In this document: piece after piece, positions 34,771 to 45,156 of the stretch
How positions within the stretch are numbered: position 1 is the stretch's first letter
Layout: each line of letters opens with the position of its first letter
Source: Xenopus tropicalis
Lineage: Eukaryota; Chordata; Amphibia; Anura; Pipidae
Assembly: GCF_000004195.4 (NCBI RefSeq)
Contig: NC_030684.2
Coordinates: 65,283,892-65,347,891 of the forward strand
DNA length: 64,000 nucleotides
Direction of reading: 5' to 3'
Translations under genes and position numbers: made by a program
Notes under the pieces: generated by a model
Database searches by the model: none
Seen by the model: the letters and a program-made list of their open reading frames with translations, nothing else
What the model was told of the DNA's origin: nothing

Positions 34771-35460
34771 TGGCTACTTAAGCAAATAAAGTGCTGTCTT
34801 GTATAAAAAAAAGGGCATTGACTCAAAGGATGAGAACATAATTTTGCCCCTTTATAGGTCCCTGGTAAGGCCTCACCTTGAGTATGTAGTGCGGTTTTGG
34901 GCTCCAGTCCTTAAGAAGGATATTAATGAGTGGGACAGAGTGCAGAGACGTGCAACTAAACTGGTAAAGGGGATGGAAGATTTAAACTATGAGGTTAGAC
35001 TGTCGAGGTTGGGGATGTTTTCTCTGGAAAAAAGGCGCTTGCGAGGGGACTCTGTACAAGTACACTAGAGGGGATTATAGGCAGATAGGGGATGTTCTTT
35101 TTTCCCATAAAAACAATCAACGCACCAGAGGTCACCCCTTTAGATTAGAGGAACGGAGCTTCCATTTGAAGCAGCGTAGGTGGTTTTTCACGGTGAGGGC
35201 AGTGAGGTTGTGGAATGCCCTTCCTAGAGATGTGGTAATGGCAGATTCTGTTAATGCCTTTAAGAGGGGCCTGGATGAGTTCTTGAACAATCAGAATATC
35301 CAAGAATATTGTGATACTAATATCTACAGTTAGTATTAGTGGTTGTATATATAGTTTATGTATGTGAGTGTATAGATTGGTAGGTGTGGGTTAGGTGTGC
35401 TGGGTTTACTTGGATGGGTTGAACTTGATGGACTTTTTTCAACCCTATGTAACTATGTAA
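34771..35460 (+). mobile_element. 5'-truncated CR1 LINE, ORF2 C-terminus and 3' UTR
   Basis: It starts at TGGCTACTTAAGCAAATAAA (equivalent to about 42939 in the intact copy) and runs to ...AACCCTATGTAACTATGTAA. Two overlapping frames (34799-35068 and 34989-35333) show LYRSLVRPHLEYVVRFWAP, VQRRATKLVKGMED, then RLWNALPRDVVMADSVNAF. They are offset by a short deletion near 35048, where CATGATTA is lost relative to the intact copy. Its 3' UTR ATAGTTTATGTATGTGAGTG is the unoccupied form of the site that carries the Tc1 element at 43533. Confidence 0.92.
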
Positions 35461-35519
35461 AGCACTGCAAACTGGATATATTATTGGAAAGACATAATAT
35501 ACAGGGTATAGATAGATGC

Positions 35520-35523
35520 TGAT

Positions 35524-35557
<34 letters not shown>

Positions 35558-35759
35558 CCGATAGATAGATAAATATATAGATGATGATAAATAGATAGGT
35601 AGATAGATTGACAGACAGATAGATTGATAGATAGATAGATGATAGATAGATATACCTGTATAGATGATGATAAATAGATAGATAAATAGATTGATGATGA
35701 TAATTAAATAGATAGATAGATAAATAGATCGATGGTGATAAATAGATAGATAGATAGAT

Positions 35760-35802
<43 letters not shown>
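35520..35802. repeat. (GATA)n microsatellite, about 280 bp
   Basis: Long GATA/TAGA tetranucleotide array with GATGATGATAAATAGATA interruptions at several points and a pure block at the end (35757-35801). Confidence 0.97.
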
Positions 35803-36603
35803 TTAATGGACTGGTTTTCTTTTTTTGAGCCTAAATTAATTATTTAATATGGGCGCTTGGAAGAATGTAGCTTGCTTGAATATAACATAATCTCATAACC
35901 TATGATTTTAATTTCTGTGCTATATTTAACTTCAGAGTCATATTTTGGCATGAGTGTGGTCACTATTCCATAGTAAAGCTTGCCAAAATACTTTAGAAAG
36001 TTTTGGAATGTGAGTTGGGTAGTAATCATTTCCTCTACTGAGGAAAAGAACTGACTAAGCACATTTATTTCATCTGTATTCTTTATAAGCACATTATTTC
36101 CATTATTTTATGGAGCCACAGCCCGCATCTTTTTACTATTAATTTTTGACTTAGCCTGTGCTGCAATCAGATTTTACACATTTTCTATCTTTGCTTTAAT
36201 GTGTCAGCAAAGATAATCTTAGCTGTGCTCAAAGAAAAATTATTTGTGTACAGGAAAAACTGTTCACATTGTTTCTCCATTTCCATGGTTTACTACACAT
36301 TAGGGATAGTATTCCGCTAAGCAGAAGCATAAATAAAAGGGTGTAGGATATTGTCCCACCCTACCCCCACAGGAAGTTTTTTTTTTACTTTTTTAAGTGA
36401 TGCTTTATGGTAAAATGAAGACATTTTACCATAAAATGAAGTATAAGAGATTATAGTAGGTGCAATGGACTCTTTCTAGGTTTAGGTATTTAGCCACTTT
36501 ATAGACCTTCACATCAACAGTTATGAGAGATCCAGCATCAGATCTCTTACTTTGCCGGCAAGTAAGGTGTATATTTTTCAGTTGGAAGAAAAGTCAAATA
36601 CCT
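35803..36603. other. no gene seen
   Basis: Unassigned AT-rich sequence, including a hairpin CATTTTACCATAAAATG near 36420. Confidence 0.35.
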
Positions 36604-37009
36604 TTAAAGGAAAAGGAAAGGCTAAGTCACTTGGGGGTGCCAAAATGTTAGGCACCCCCAAGTGACTTTAATCGCTTACCTTGTACCCCGGGCTGGTGCC
36701 CCTGTTAGGAGAAAATTGCACCGGCCCGGGGTACCTGTAGCAAGCACTTCCTCCTTCCCTATTCGTGCTGCGGGCAAATGTCCGGGACAATCGCATGCGC
36801 AGTAGAGTGAAAAGCCGACTTTATAGTTAAAGTTTGGCTTTTTCACTCTACTGTGCATGCGCGTGCAGGGAACCAGGAAGGAGGAAGCGATCGCAGCTAC
36901 CCCGGGCTGATGCTGTTCTCTCCGTACAGGGGCACCAGCCTGGGGTAAAAGGTAGGAGATTTAAGTCACTTGGGGGTGCCTAACATTTTGGCATTTCCTT
37001 TTCCTATGA
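36604..37009. mobile_element. T2/Kolobok-type MITE, TTAAAGGAAAAGGAAAGG family
   Basis: The left end TTAAAGGAAAAGGAAAGGC mirrors the right end TTTCCTTTTCCTATG; the right TTAA is lost. Both ends carry CACTTGGGGGTGCC, and the left one is itself a hairpin with GGCACCCCCAAGTG. The centre (GCATGCGCAGTAGAGTG / CACTCTACTGTGCATGC) is mirrored. About 406 bp, GC-rich inside. Confidence 0.75.
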
Positions 37010-37019
37010 AGAGTTTATA

Positions 37020-37591
37020 TCAGAGGAAAACATGTTTTTTTACAAAATGCATCAGTTATTACCGCTCCTGCAGAATCCTGCACTGAAATCCATTTTTCAA
37101 AAGAGAAAACAGATTTTTTTTTTTCATTATTTAGTTTGGAAATTTCACATGGGGCTAGCCATATTCTTCATTTACCAGATGCCCACAGCCATGTGACTTA
37201 TAATCATCAAACACTCTTTACTGCTGCGCTGCAAGTTGGAGTGATATCACCCCCTCCCCCCCCAGCAGCTGATCAGCAGAACAATGGACAGAAAACAAGA
37301 TAACAGCTTCCAGGCACGAGCATTGCTAAAAATGCTGGGAATAGAACTTATTAGTAAAATAACTTTTCCAGTTACACTAACTGAAATCAGTTGCATTGTG
37401 AGGTGCTGGTTCTTTATGAAAGCACAGTATCAGGCACAATGACCATAGATGGCTGCCTCCACCAATATTGCAATTAAAAATACATTTATTGGTTCAAAAA
37501 TAACATTTTAGATAGTAAAATGAATTATTTGTACACAGTGTTATTTAGTAATACTAACTACACCATAAAAATCATGACAGAATCCATTTAA
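37020..37591 (-). mobile_element. T2/Kolobok-type MITE, GGATTCTGTCATG family, copy 1
   Basis: The right end ATCATGACAGAATCCATTTAA is the inverse of the left end of the copy at 50940. Shared interior, inverted relative to that copy: CTGCAAGTTGGAGTGATATC followed by a homopolymer tract, and CACATGGGGCTAGCCAT. The left terminus near 37020 is diverged (AAAACATG). Non-coding. Confidence 0.75.
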
Positions 37592-39722
37592 ACTCTAGCT
37601 TGCAATGTACTTTTACTACTTTGTGAAAAGTTTCTGGTGGTAACAGATACTGTAAACATTATACTGTATATTGTATTCTTCTGCATCTGTCCTGTCCAAC
37701 TAGTTGCCCCCGGACCACATTCGGCCAGTGACTCCCCCCTCTGTGTGGTCCCCCACCTGTCTAGCTGCTGTGCCCAAACATGTTGCCTTCACCATGTAGG
37801 TCAGAATACCTGCTACTGATACTGAGGGTCCCACCCGTGCTTGCTTCATTTTATACTATTTATATATGTAAAAATTATTATTTGGGATTTATTTTACTCC
37901 TCGCTGCAATGTGTTATTCATTTTATATTTTAGCTTCTCTGATTTTTACTTGGCCTCTTTGAACCTAATAACTTGAATGTAAACGCTTCAATAAAACCAG
38001 ATGGGTTTTGCTTTGTGACATCTTTTTTTGCTTACAAGGGGATTATACTGTCATATTTATGTGTTATGCAGTATTTTAAAGACATTTCTTGAACCGTGTG
38101 AAAAGTCTTTCCCAATTTATATATTGAAGAGATGCCCTTATACCACCATCTTTCTATATATTTTTTTTAATTCAGGTAGTTTATATAGAAAAGAACAATG
38201 CAATACAATTACACAATGTCAGTAGTTTTAAATAGTAGATCATTCCATTGTTAAACAGATAAAAGATAGGTGCACAAGGAACTAAAGCATATCAGACAAT
38301 TCAGTAGGTTAAACATAAAAGGAGAAAAAGGACAGTTGAACATATAAATGTAATGTAGGGATCCAAAGGGTTAACATTCTCCTATGGTATTAAACTCTAT
38401 ACTTCCTTATCCTAGTTCCTGGGTAGATGCCCATATATCTATTTTTCTATTAGCATATTTCTTTATTATTGACCAATAGGCCTGATGGCTACTTGTCCAT
38501 GACCCCAGATTTTATGGAATTTGGTGGGGACACCTCTATTAATGTACATTAGCTGCTATACCATACAGACCTTGTGCATTGTTTGTTGCTAGGTTAGGAA
38601 AGCAGAAAAGTGCTTATTGAAGGAAAACCTTTAGTATGACCCAGTTTGAGGTATGTTAGAAAAAGGTGTGTTGAAACTGTGAGGTTTTGGTGTCTCGGCT
38701 AAGTCTATGGAAGTTTAACCATAGACTCAATGTGGGACGTGACATTGAATTTTCAATTATGCAAAGGAGCATATTTAAAATTGTGTGTCTTAGTTACTTT
38801 CTTATACACTCTGCAACACATTCTCAAAAATGAAAGTGTTCCATAAATGTTCACTGACATTAACTGTAAGAAATTCATATTAGAGACCCATACTCGTACA
38901 TATATAATATATTCCAGAGGGGGGACCTCATAACAAGAATTGCATTTGCTATAAATGGCAGAATCCTAAACAAAGGTTTTTTAGGAAAGGTAGCCTGCAC
39001 TATATGCTGAAAGTTCAGCTTTAAAAACTGTGTCTTTTCTGTGGGTGTATAGGCAGCACAAAATGCAGATGTATCCCTTGGTAGTGGTGTAAAAGGTGCT
39101 CCCTGGTGCAGTTGCGCATTCTACTTCTCAAAGAGAAAATTCAAACAAGCCAGAAACCTCTAAATAAATAAACCCCAACACCTTTCTCCAGGCTACAGAT
39201 AATGAGCAGCTCGTTATACAGAGGCTTCTCAGTTGTCGAACAAGCAAATTTTTCCGCCACAAATTTTGCCACCCGTTTAGCAAAAAAAATCCACCAGCGG
39301 CGAAACTCAGAAATTCTCCATGAATCCATACCTGCCGAAATATTTCGCCCATCACTACTGCTGATTTGTTTGACTTTGGCTCTTTGGAACAAGAAGTAGA
39401 ATTTGGCTTTATTTTTTTCTTCAAATTTTGCCCTGTTCAGAGCAAGAAATAACACAAACCACAGATATTTCCTAATTAATTTTAAATTTTTTTGCTCATA
39501 TTGAAAAAGAAGTCTATTGGTATACACTGCCCTGTTAAAAAACTACTGTGGCCAGGATAGGAAGAGCTGATTGTGTGGGAAAAAAGACATTTAAAAAGTA
39601 TATAGTGTTATTAATTTGAATATATTAATTGGCAGCAACACCCCAAGAGTTTTTAGTAAGCAAATGTATATCCGTTCTCCAGAACTGCGTTTAGCATTTG
39701 CTTATATTATCAATTTGACTTT
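37592..39722. other. no gene seen
   Basis: Unassigned. 39205-39357 is AAATTT/TTCGCC-rich, ending TTCGCCCATCACTACTG, probably a fragment of a repeat. The minus-strand frames there are not credible genes. Confidence 0.4.
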
Positions 39723-40061
39723 TAGGGGCAAATGTATGACCATTCTAATATTTTGTGGTTTTGAAACCACTACTAAAATCAATTTTGTCTAAAACTACGA
39801 ATGCCAAGTGATTTAATAAAATAGCCTTTAAAAAAAAGCAGGAATGAAACACAAAAACAGTAATTTTTTGCATTGTTGCACAAATGAAAAAAAAAAAAAG
39901 AGACCTGATATAAATTTCTATATCCCCTCAACATTTTTTAGATGGTGAATTTTTCTTTTAAATTGGTTGCTGTTTTGCTGCATAATAAATGGCAAAAAAA
40001 ATTGTAGTTTTGTGCAAAAAATATGAATCATGAAAAAAAGGACTTTTAGTAAATGCCCCCC
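39723..40061. mobile_element. AT-rich MITE, TTAGGGGCAAATGTAT termini
   Basis: The left TAGGGGCAAATGTATGAC is matched by the right TTTAGTAAATGCCCC; the interior is AT-rich with TTTTGTGGTTTTGAAA, as in other AT-rich repeats here. A C tract extends the right end. Moderate support only. Confidence 0.5.
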
Positions 40062-40393
40062 CCCCAATGTGTCTTGGAACAAACATATACAATTTAGAGA
40101 CAGATTCTTCATTGATTATGAGAACTTAAATTTAGAAATGGCTTTAGGGCTTTTTGTTTGTATAGTCACTGATTTGTGATAAATAATATGATTCCCAGAA
40201 AAGATCACTGGTTGAAAAAGCAAATTGTTCTATTTTTAATTTCTTTTTTTTATTTCTTCATAATGGTATTTATCTTGGAGCTTTGTAATGTGTATGGGTT
40301 AGTTTCATAACTCTGTGACATTATATAAAGTTATATTGTCTTTATCTTGCATAAATGTGCTCTTACTTCGTTTTATTTGATTTTTGTAATACA

Positions 40394-40494
40394 GGTACAA
40401 TCTATACAGCCCTGACGGATTGCACCTCAATGGAAGGGGGTCTGCTGTGCTAGGGGAGAGAATGGTTAAGAGGTTGGAGGAGTGTTTAAACTAG
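40394..40494 (+). pseudogene. CR1 ORF1, C-terminal end only
   Basis: The frame reads YNLYSPDGLHLNGRGSAVLG and then ERMVKRLEECLN before TAG at 40492-40494. D-G-L-H-L-N near the end fits the last (Asp...His) motif of the SGNH-type esterase domain found at the end of ORF1 in several CR1/L2-clade LINEs. The rest of ORF1 is missing because of the 5' truncation. The frame overlaps the start of the ORF2 frame. Confidence 0.6.
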
Positions 40495-43400
40495 ACAAGG
40501 GGGGGGTGGGTGAGCTAGAATTCCATGGGAAAATTAGTGTAGACGGGGTAGGGGGACTAGCAAAGGGTTGTGGGGGAGGAGTGAGGGGGGCATATAGTTT
40601 ATCAGATAAGGAGCTTCCGTTACAAGGAAAGCAGTCTCATAATTGCCTTAGCTCTAATTCTCCCTTAGCTAATGTAAACATCAGAGGGAGAAGTAATAAT
40701 CTCCGCTGCATGCTGGCTAATGCGCGTAGCTTGTCGGGTAAATTAGGGGAGCTGCAAGCTATTGCATGTATTGAAAATTATGATTTAATAGGTATCACTG
40801 AGACCTGGTGGGATGATAAATGCGACTGGGCTGTGAATTTAAATGGTTATACACTTTTTAGGAGGGACAGAGAGATTAAAAAGGGTGGAGGGGTTTGTCT
40901 TTACGTAAAGTCAGACTTAAAGCCATGTAATAAAGACATTACCAATGAAAACGTCGAATCTCTTTGGGTAGAAATTTCAGTAGGGCTGAAGGTCACAAAG
41001 AAAATGATCATTGGTGTATGTTATAAACCACCCCGTATAGATGAGGGGGATGAGGCCCAGCTATTGTTGCAAATGGAGGAGGCTTCAAAACTGGGTCAAG
41101 TTGTTGTTATGGGGGACTTTAATTATCCGGACATTGACTGGAGTAATGGGGTGGCTAAGTCAGAAAAAGCTAGTAGGTTTGTAAATATGCTAAATGACAA
41201 CTTTTTATTTCAGGCAGTTCAAGAACCCACTAGGAATGACGCTATTTTGGACCTGGTGATTTCTAATAATAATGAACTTATCTCTAACATTTGTGTGGGT
41301 GAGCATTTGGGGAACAGTGATCACAACATGGTCTCCTTTGAGATAATGCTGCAGAGACAGCGCTATAAGGGAGTAACTAAAACACTCAATTTTAGACGTG
41401 TAGACTTTGCCAGTATAAGGGCATCTCTGCAATGTGTCAACTGGGAAAGGCTTTTCATGGGGTTAGACACAGAAGGAAAATGGAACATCTTTAAAACATT
41501 GCTTTGTAGGTATACACAACAGTATATCCCCCTAGTAAGCAAGGAGAGGCATCGCAAAGCAAAACCTTTATGGCTGAATAAAAGTGTTATTGTCGAGGTT
41601 GGTAAGAAAAAACGTGCTTTTAGGGCATTCAAGTTAGCTGGGACAGCGGAAACTTTCATCAGGTACAAGGAAGCAAATAAAGCATGCAAAAAAGCTATCA
41701 AGCAAGCTAAACTAGAGATGGAAAGGGATATTGCAGCTAGGAGTAAAAAGAATCCAAAATTATTTTTTAATTATGTGAATAGTAAAAAAATGAAGCAAGA
41801 AGGGGTGGGAACTTTATTATCACGGGGGGGTACGTTGGTTGATGAAAACGGGGAAAAAGCTGAAATTTTGAACTCTTATTTTTCATCTGTCTATACATCT
41901 GAGGAGCCAGATAATGAAGGCTTCCCTTGTAATATGCCCAGTTCTAGTAATTTAGCTACTGGCGCGTGGGTCACTCGGGAGGAAATTCAAAAGAGACTTG
42001 AACATGTAAAGGTAAACAAAGGTCCAGGGCCGGATGGGATTCATCCCAGGGTATTAAATGAGCTGAGCGCTGTGATTGCCAAACCTCTTCACTTAATTTT
42101 TCAGGATTCATTGAGGTCTGGCATGGTGCCAAGAGACTGGCGGATTGCTAATGTGGTGCCGTTATTTAAAAAGGGATCCCGTTCTCAGCCTGAAAACTAT
42201 AGGCCTGTTAGTCTGACATCAGTAGTAGGAAAACTTTTGGAAGGGGTAATAAGGGATAGGGTACTTGAATACATTGCAGTTCACAATACTATTAGTTTGT
42301 GCCAGCATGGTTTTATGCGTAACAGATCTTGCCAGACTAATTTAGTTGCCTTTTATGAGGAGGTGAGTAGGAACCTTGATGCTGGAATGGCAGTTGATGT
42401 CATCTACTTGGACTTTGCTAAAGCGTTTGATACAGTACCTCACAGAAGGTTAATGATCAAATTAAGGAATATTGGCCTAGAACATAATATTTGTAATTGG
42501 ATAGAGAACTGGCTGAAGGATAGAGTACAAAGAGTGGTTGTAAATGGAACATTTTCTAATTGGACCAGTGTGGTTAGTGGAGTACCGCAGGGGTCAGTCC
42601 TTGGGCCTTTGCTGTTTAACTTGTTTATTAATGACCTGGAGGTGGGCATAGACAGTATTGTTTCTATTTTTGCTGATGACACTAAATTGTGCAAAACTAT
42701 AAGTTCCATGCAGGATGCTGCCGCTTTGCAGAGCGATTTGACAAAATTAGATAACTGGGCAGCAAACTGGAAAATGAGGTTCAATGTTGATAAGTGCAAA
42801 GTTATGCACTTTGGTAGAAATAATATAAACGCAAACTATCTACTGAATGGTAGTGTGTTGGGGGTATCCTTAATGGAGAAGGATCTAGGGGTTTTTGTTG
42901 ATAACAAGTTGTCTAATTCCAGGCAGTGTCATTCTGTGGCTACTAAACCAAATAAAGTGCTGTCTTGTATAAAAAAGGGCATTGACTCAAGGGATGAGAA
43001 CATAATTTTGCCCCTTTATAGGTCCCTGGTAAGGCCTTACCTTGAGTATGCAGTGCAGTTTTGGGCTCCAGTCCTTAAGAAGGATATTAATGAGCTGGAG
43101 AGAGTGCAGAGACGTGCAACTAAACTGGTTAAGGGGATGGAAGATTTAAACTATGAGGTTAGACTGTCGAGGTTGGGGTTGTTTTCTCTGGAAAAGAGGC
43201 GCTTGCGAGGGGACATGATTACTCTGTACAAGTACATTAGAGGGGATTATAGGCAGTTGGGGGATGTTCTTTTTTCCCATAAAAACAATCAACGCACCAG
43301 AGGTCACCCCTTTAGATTAGAGGAAAGGAGTTTCCATTTGAAGCAGCGTAGGTGGTTTTTCACGGTGAGGGCAGTGAGGTTATGGAATGCCCTTCCTAGT

Positions 43401-43505
43401 GATGTGGTAATGGCAGATTCTGTTAATGCCTTTAAGAGGGGCCTGGATGAGTTCTTGATCAATCAGAATATCCAAGGCTATTGTGATACTAATATCTACA
43501 GTTAG
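40482..43505 (+). CDS. CR1 ORF2: endonuclease-reverse transcriptase, uninterrupted
   Basis: ORF2 protein of a LINE: it nicks genomic DNA with an APE-type endonuclease and copies the element RNA from the nick. The frame is open for 1007 codons from a GTG; the first ATG is at 40710, giving about 930 residues starting at MLANARSLSGKLGEL, which matches where the domain begins. Endonuclease (about residues 77-300 of the frame): LIGITETWWDDK, GGGVCLYVKSDL, VMGDFNYPDIDW, GNSDHNMVSF. Reverse transcriptase (about 490-780): KGPGPDGIHPRVL, NYRPVSLTSVVGKLLEG, QHGFMRNRSCQTNL, VIYLDFAKAFDTVPHRRLM, GVPQGSVLGPLLFNLFIND and the catalytic IFADDTKL. The C-terminal part (VQRRATKLVKGME to CDTNIYS) is shared by the truncated copies at 6706, 34771 and 53545. 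No stop or frameshift is seen, so it is either young or recently inserted. Expression is not shown. Confidence 0.93.
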   Translation: MFKLDKGGVGELEFHGKISVDGVGGLAKGCGGGVRGAYSLSDKELPLQGKQSHNCLSSNSPLANVNIRGRSNNLRCMLANARSLSGKLGELQAIACIENYDLIGITETWWDDKCDWAVNLNGYTLFRRDREIKKGGGVCLYVKSDLKPCNKDITNENVESLWVEISVGLKVTKKMIIGVCYKPPRIDEGDEAQLLLQMEEASKLGQVVVMGDFNYPDIDWSNGVAKSEKASRFVNMLNDNFLFQAVQEPTRNDAILDLVISNNNELISNICVGEHLGNSDHNMVSFEIMLQRQRYKGVTKTLNFRRVDFASIRASLQCVNWERLFMGLDTEGKWNIFKTLLCRYTQQYIPLVSKERHRKAKPLWLNKSVIVEVGKKKRAFRAFKLAGTAETFIRYKEANKACKKAIKQAKLEMERDIAARSKKNPKLFFNYVNSKKMKQEGVGTLLSRGGTLVDENGEKAEILNSYFSSVYTSEEPDNEGFPCNMPSSSNLATGAWVTREEIQKRLEHVKVNKGPGPDGIHPRVLNELSAVIAKPLHLIFQDSLRSGMVPRDWRIANVVPLFKKGSRSQPENYRPVSLTSVVGKLLEGVIRDRVLEYIAVHNTISLCQHGFMRNRSCQTNLVAFYEEVSRNLDAGMAVDVIYLDFAKAFDTVPHRRLMIKLRNIGLEHNICNWIENWLKDRVQRVVVNGTFSNWTSVVSGVPQGSVLGPLLFNLFINDLEVGIDSIVSIFADDTKLCKTISSMQDAAALQSDLTKLDNWAANWKMRFNVDKCKVMHFGRNNINANYLLNGSVLGVSLMEKDLGVFVDNKLSNSRQCHSVATKPNKVLSCIKKGIDSRDENIILPLYRSLVRPYLEYAVQFWAPVLKKDINELERVQRRATKLVKGMEDLNYEVRLSRLGLFSLEKRRLRGDMITLYKYIRGDYRQLGDVLFSHKNNQRTRGHPFRLEERSFHLKQRRWFFTVRAVRLWNALPSDVVMADSVNAFKRGLDEFLINQNIQGYCDTNIYS

Positions 43506-43534
43506 TACTAGTGGTTGTATTTATAGTTTATGTA

Positions 43535-43747
43535 CAGTGGTGTGAAAAACTATTTGCCCCCTTCCTGATTTCTTATTCTTTTGCATGTTTGTCACACAAA
43601 ATGTTTCTGATCATCAAACACATTTAACTATTAGTCAAAGATAACACAAGTAAACACAAAATGCAGTTTTTAAATGAGGGTTTTTATTATTTAGGGAGAA
43701 AAGAAATCCAAACCTACATGGCCCTGTGTGAAAAAGTAATTGCCCCC
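43535..43747. repeat. Tc1-type left terminal inverted repeat (IR/DR)
   Basis: The outer motif GTGTGAAAAACTATTTGCCC (from 43540) and inner motif GTGTGAAAAAGTAATTGCCC (from 43727) are near-identical direct repeats, as in IR/DR transposons of the Sleeping Beauty type, where both are transposase binding sites. Confidence 0.85.
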
Positions 43748-43752
43748 TGAAC

Positions 43753-44775
43753 CTAATAACTGGTTGGGCCACCCTTAGCAGCAATAACTGCAATCAAGCG
43801 TTTGCGATAACTTGCAACGAGTCTTTTACAGCGCTCTGGAGGAATTTTGGCCCACTCATCTTTGCAGAATTGTTGTAATTCAGCTTTATTTGAGGGTTTT
43901 CTAGCATGAACCGCCTTTTTAAGGTCATGCCACAACATCTCAATAGGATTCAGGTCAGGACTTTGACTAGGCCACTCCAAAGTCTTCATTTTGTTTTTCT
44001 TCAGCCATTCAGAGGTGGATTTGCTGGTGTGTTTTGGGTCATTGTCCTGCTGCAGCACCCAAGATCGCTTCAGCTTGAGTTGACGAACAGATGGCCGGAC
44101 ATTCTCCTTCAGGATTTTTTGGTAGACAGTAGAATTCATGGTTCCATCTATCACAGCAAGCCTTCCAGGTCCTGAAGCAGCAAAACAACCCCAGACCATC
44201 ACACTACCACCACCATATTTTACTGTTGGTATGATGTTCTTTTTCTGAAATGCTGTGTTACTTTTACGCCAGATGTAACGGGACACGCACCTTCCAAAAA
44301 GTTCAACTTTTGTCTCATCGGTCCACAAGGTATTTTCCCAAAAGTCTTGGCAATCATTGAGATGTTTTTTAGAAAAATTGAGACGAGCCATAATGTTCTT
44401 TTTGCTTAAAAGTGGTTTGTGCCTTGGAAATCTGCCATGCAGGCCGTTTTTGCCCAGTCTCTTTCTTATGGTGGAGTCGTGAACACTGACCTTAATTGAG
44501 GCAAGTGAGGCCTGCAGTTCTTTAGATGTTGTCCTGGGGTCTTTTGTGGCCTCTCGGTTGAGTTGTCTCTGCGCTCTTAGGGTAATTTTGGTCGGCCGGC
44601 CACTCCTGGGAAGGTTCACCACTGTTCCATGTTTTTGCCATTTGTGGATAATGGCTCTCACTGTGGTTCACTGGAGTCCCAAAGCTTTAGAAATGGCTTT
44701 ATAACCTTTACCAGACTGACAGATCTCAATTACTTTTGTTCTCATTTGTTCCTGAATTTCTTTGGATCTTGGCAT
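43753..44775 (-). pseudogene. Tc1-type transposase, DD34E, one in-frame stop
   Basis: Cut-and-paste transposase of about 340 residues. The best start is the ATG at 44775 (MPRSKEIQEQMRTKVIE), followed by a paired-like helix-turn-helix (GKGYKAISKALGLQ). A TGA at 44670-44668 interrupts after 35 codons; a CGA to TGA (CpG) change is the likely cause. After it the frame is open for over 300 codons to a TAG at 43753: VNLPRSGRPTKI (GRPR-like hook), a second helix-turn-helix, then catalytic residues WTDET (first Asp), QQDNDPKH (second Asp) and SPDLNPIEMLW (Glu). There are 34 residues between the second Asp and the Glu, hence DD34E, the Tc1 pattern. Everything else looks intact. Confidence 0.95.
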
Positions 44776-44938
44776 GATGTCTAGCTTTTGAGGTGCTTTT
44801 GGTCTACTTCTCTGTGTCAGGTAGCTCCTATTTAAGTGATTTCTTGATTGAAACAGGTGTGGCAGTAATCAGGCCTGGGGGTGACTACAGAAATTGACCT
44901 CAGGTGTGATAAACCACAGTTAAGTTATTTTTTAACAA

Positions 44939-45154
44939 GGGGGGCAATCACTTTTTCACACAGGGCCATGTAGATTTGGAGTTTTTTTTCTCCCTTAATA
45001 ACGTAAACCTTCATTTAAAAACTGCATTTTGTGTTCAATTATGTTATCTTTGACGAATAGTTAACGGTTTTTGATGAGCAGAAACATTTAAGTGTGACAA
45101 ACATGCAAAAGAATAAGAAATCAGGAAGGGGGCAAATAGTTTTTCACACCACTG
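44939..45154. repeat. Tc1-type right terminal inverted repeat (IR/DR)
   Basis: Inverse of 43535-43747 with about a dozen substitutions, for example TTCGTC for TTAGTC. The inner motif GGGCAATCACTTTTTCACAC and the outer motif GGGCAAATAGTTTTTCACAC are direct repeats in this arm. Confidence 0.85.
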
Positions 45155-45156
45155 TA

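Larger units (their letters stand above)
43535..45154 (-). mobile_element. Tc1/mariner (Tc1-type) DNA transposon inserted in CR1 3' UTR
   Basis: 1620 bp, flanked by TA (43533-43534 and 45155-45156), with ends CAGTGGTGTGAAAAAC / GTTTTTCACACCACTG. The inverted repeats are about 213-216 bp and each contains an inner copy of the terminal binding motif, an IR/DR arrangement. The transposase runs on the minus strand. The unoccupied site is visible at 35360-35370 (GTTTATGTATGTGAG). It must have arrived after the CR1 copy. Confidence 0.96.

Noticed and set aside
39128..39527. Two overlapping minus-strand frames of 98 and 128 codons
   Set aside because: They lie over an AAATTT/TTCGCC-rich repeat fragment and have no domain; both frames are about equally plausible, which argues against either.
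41205..42799. Minus-strand frames of 75-119 codons inside the CR1 ORF2
   Set aside because: Antisense shadows of the reverse transcriptase frame.
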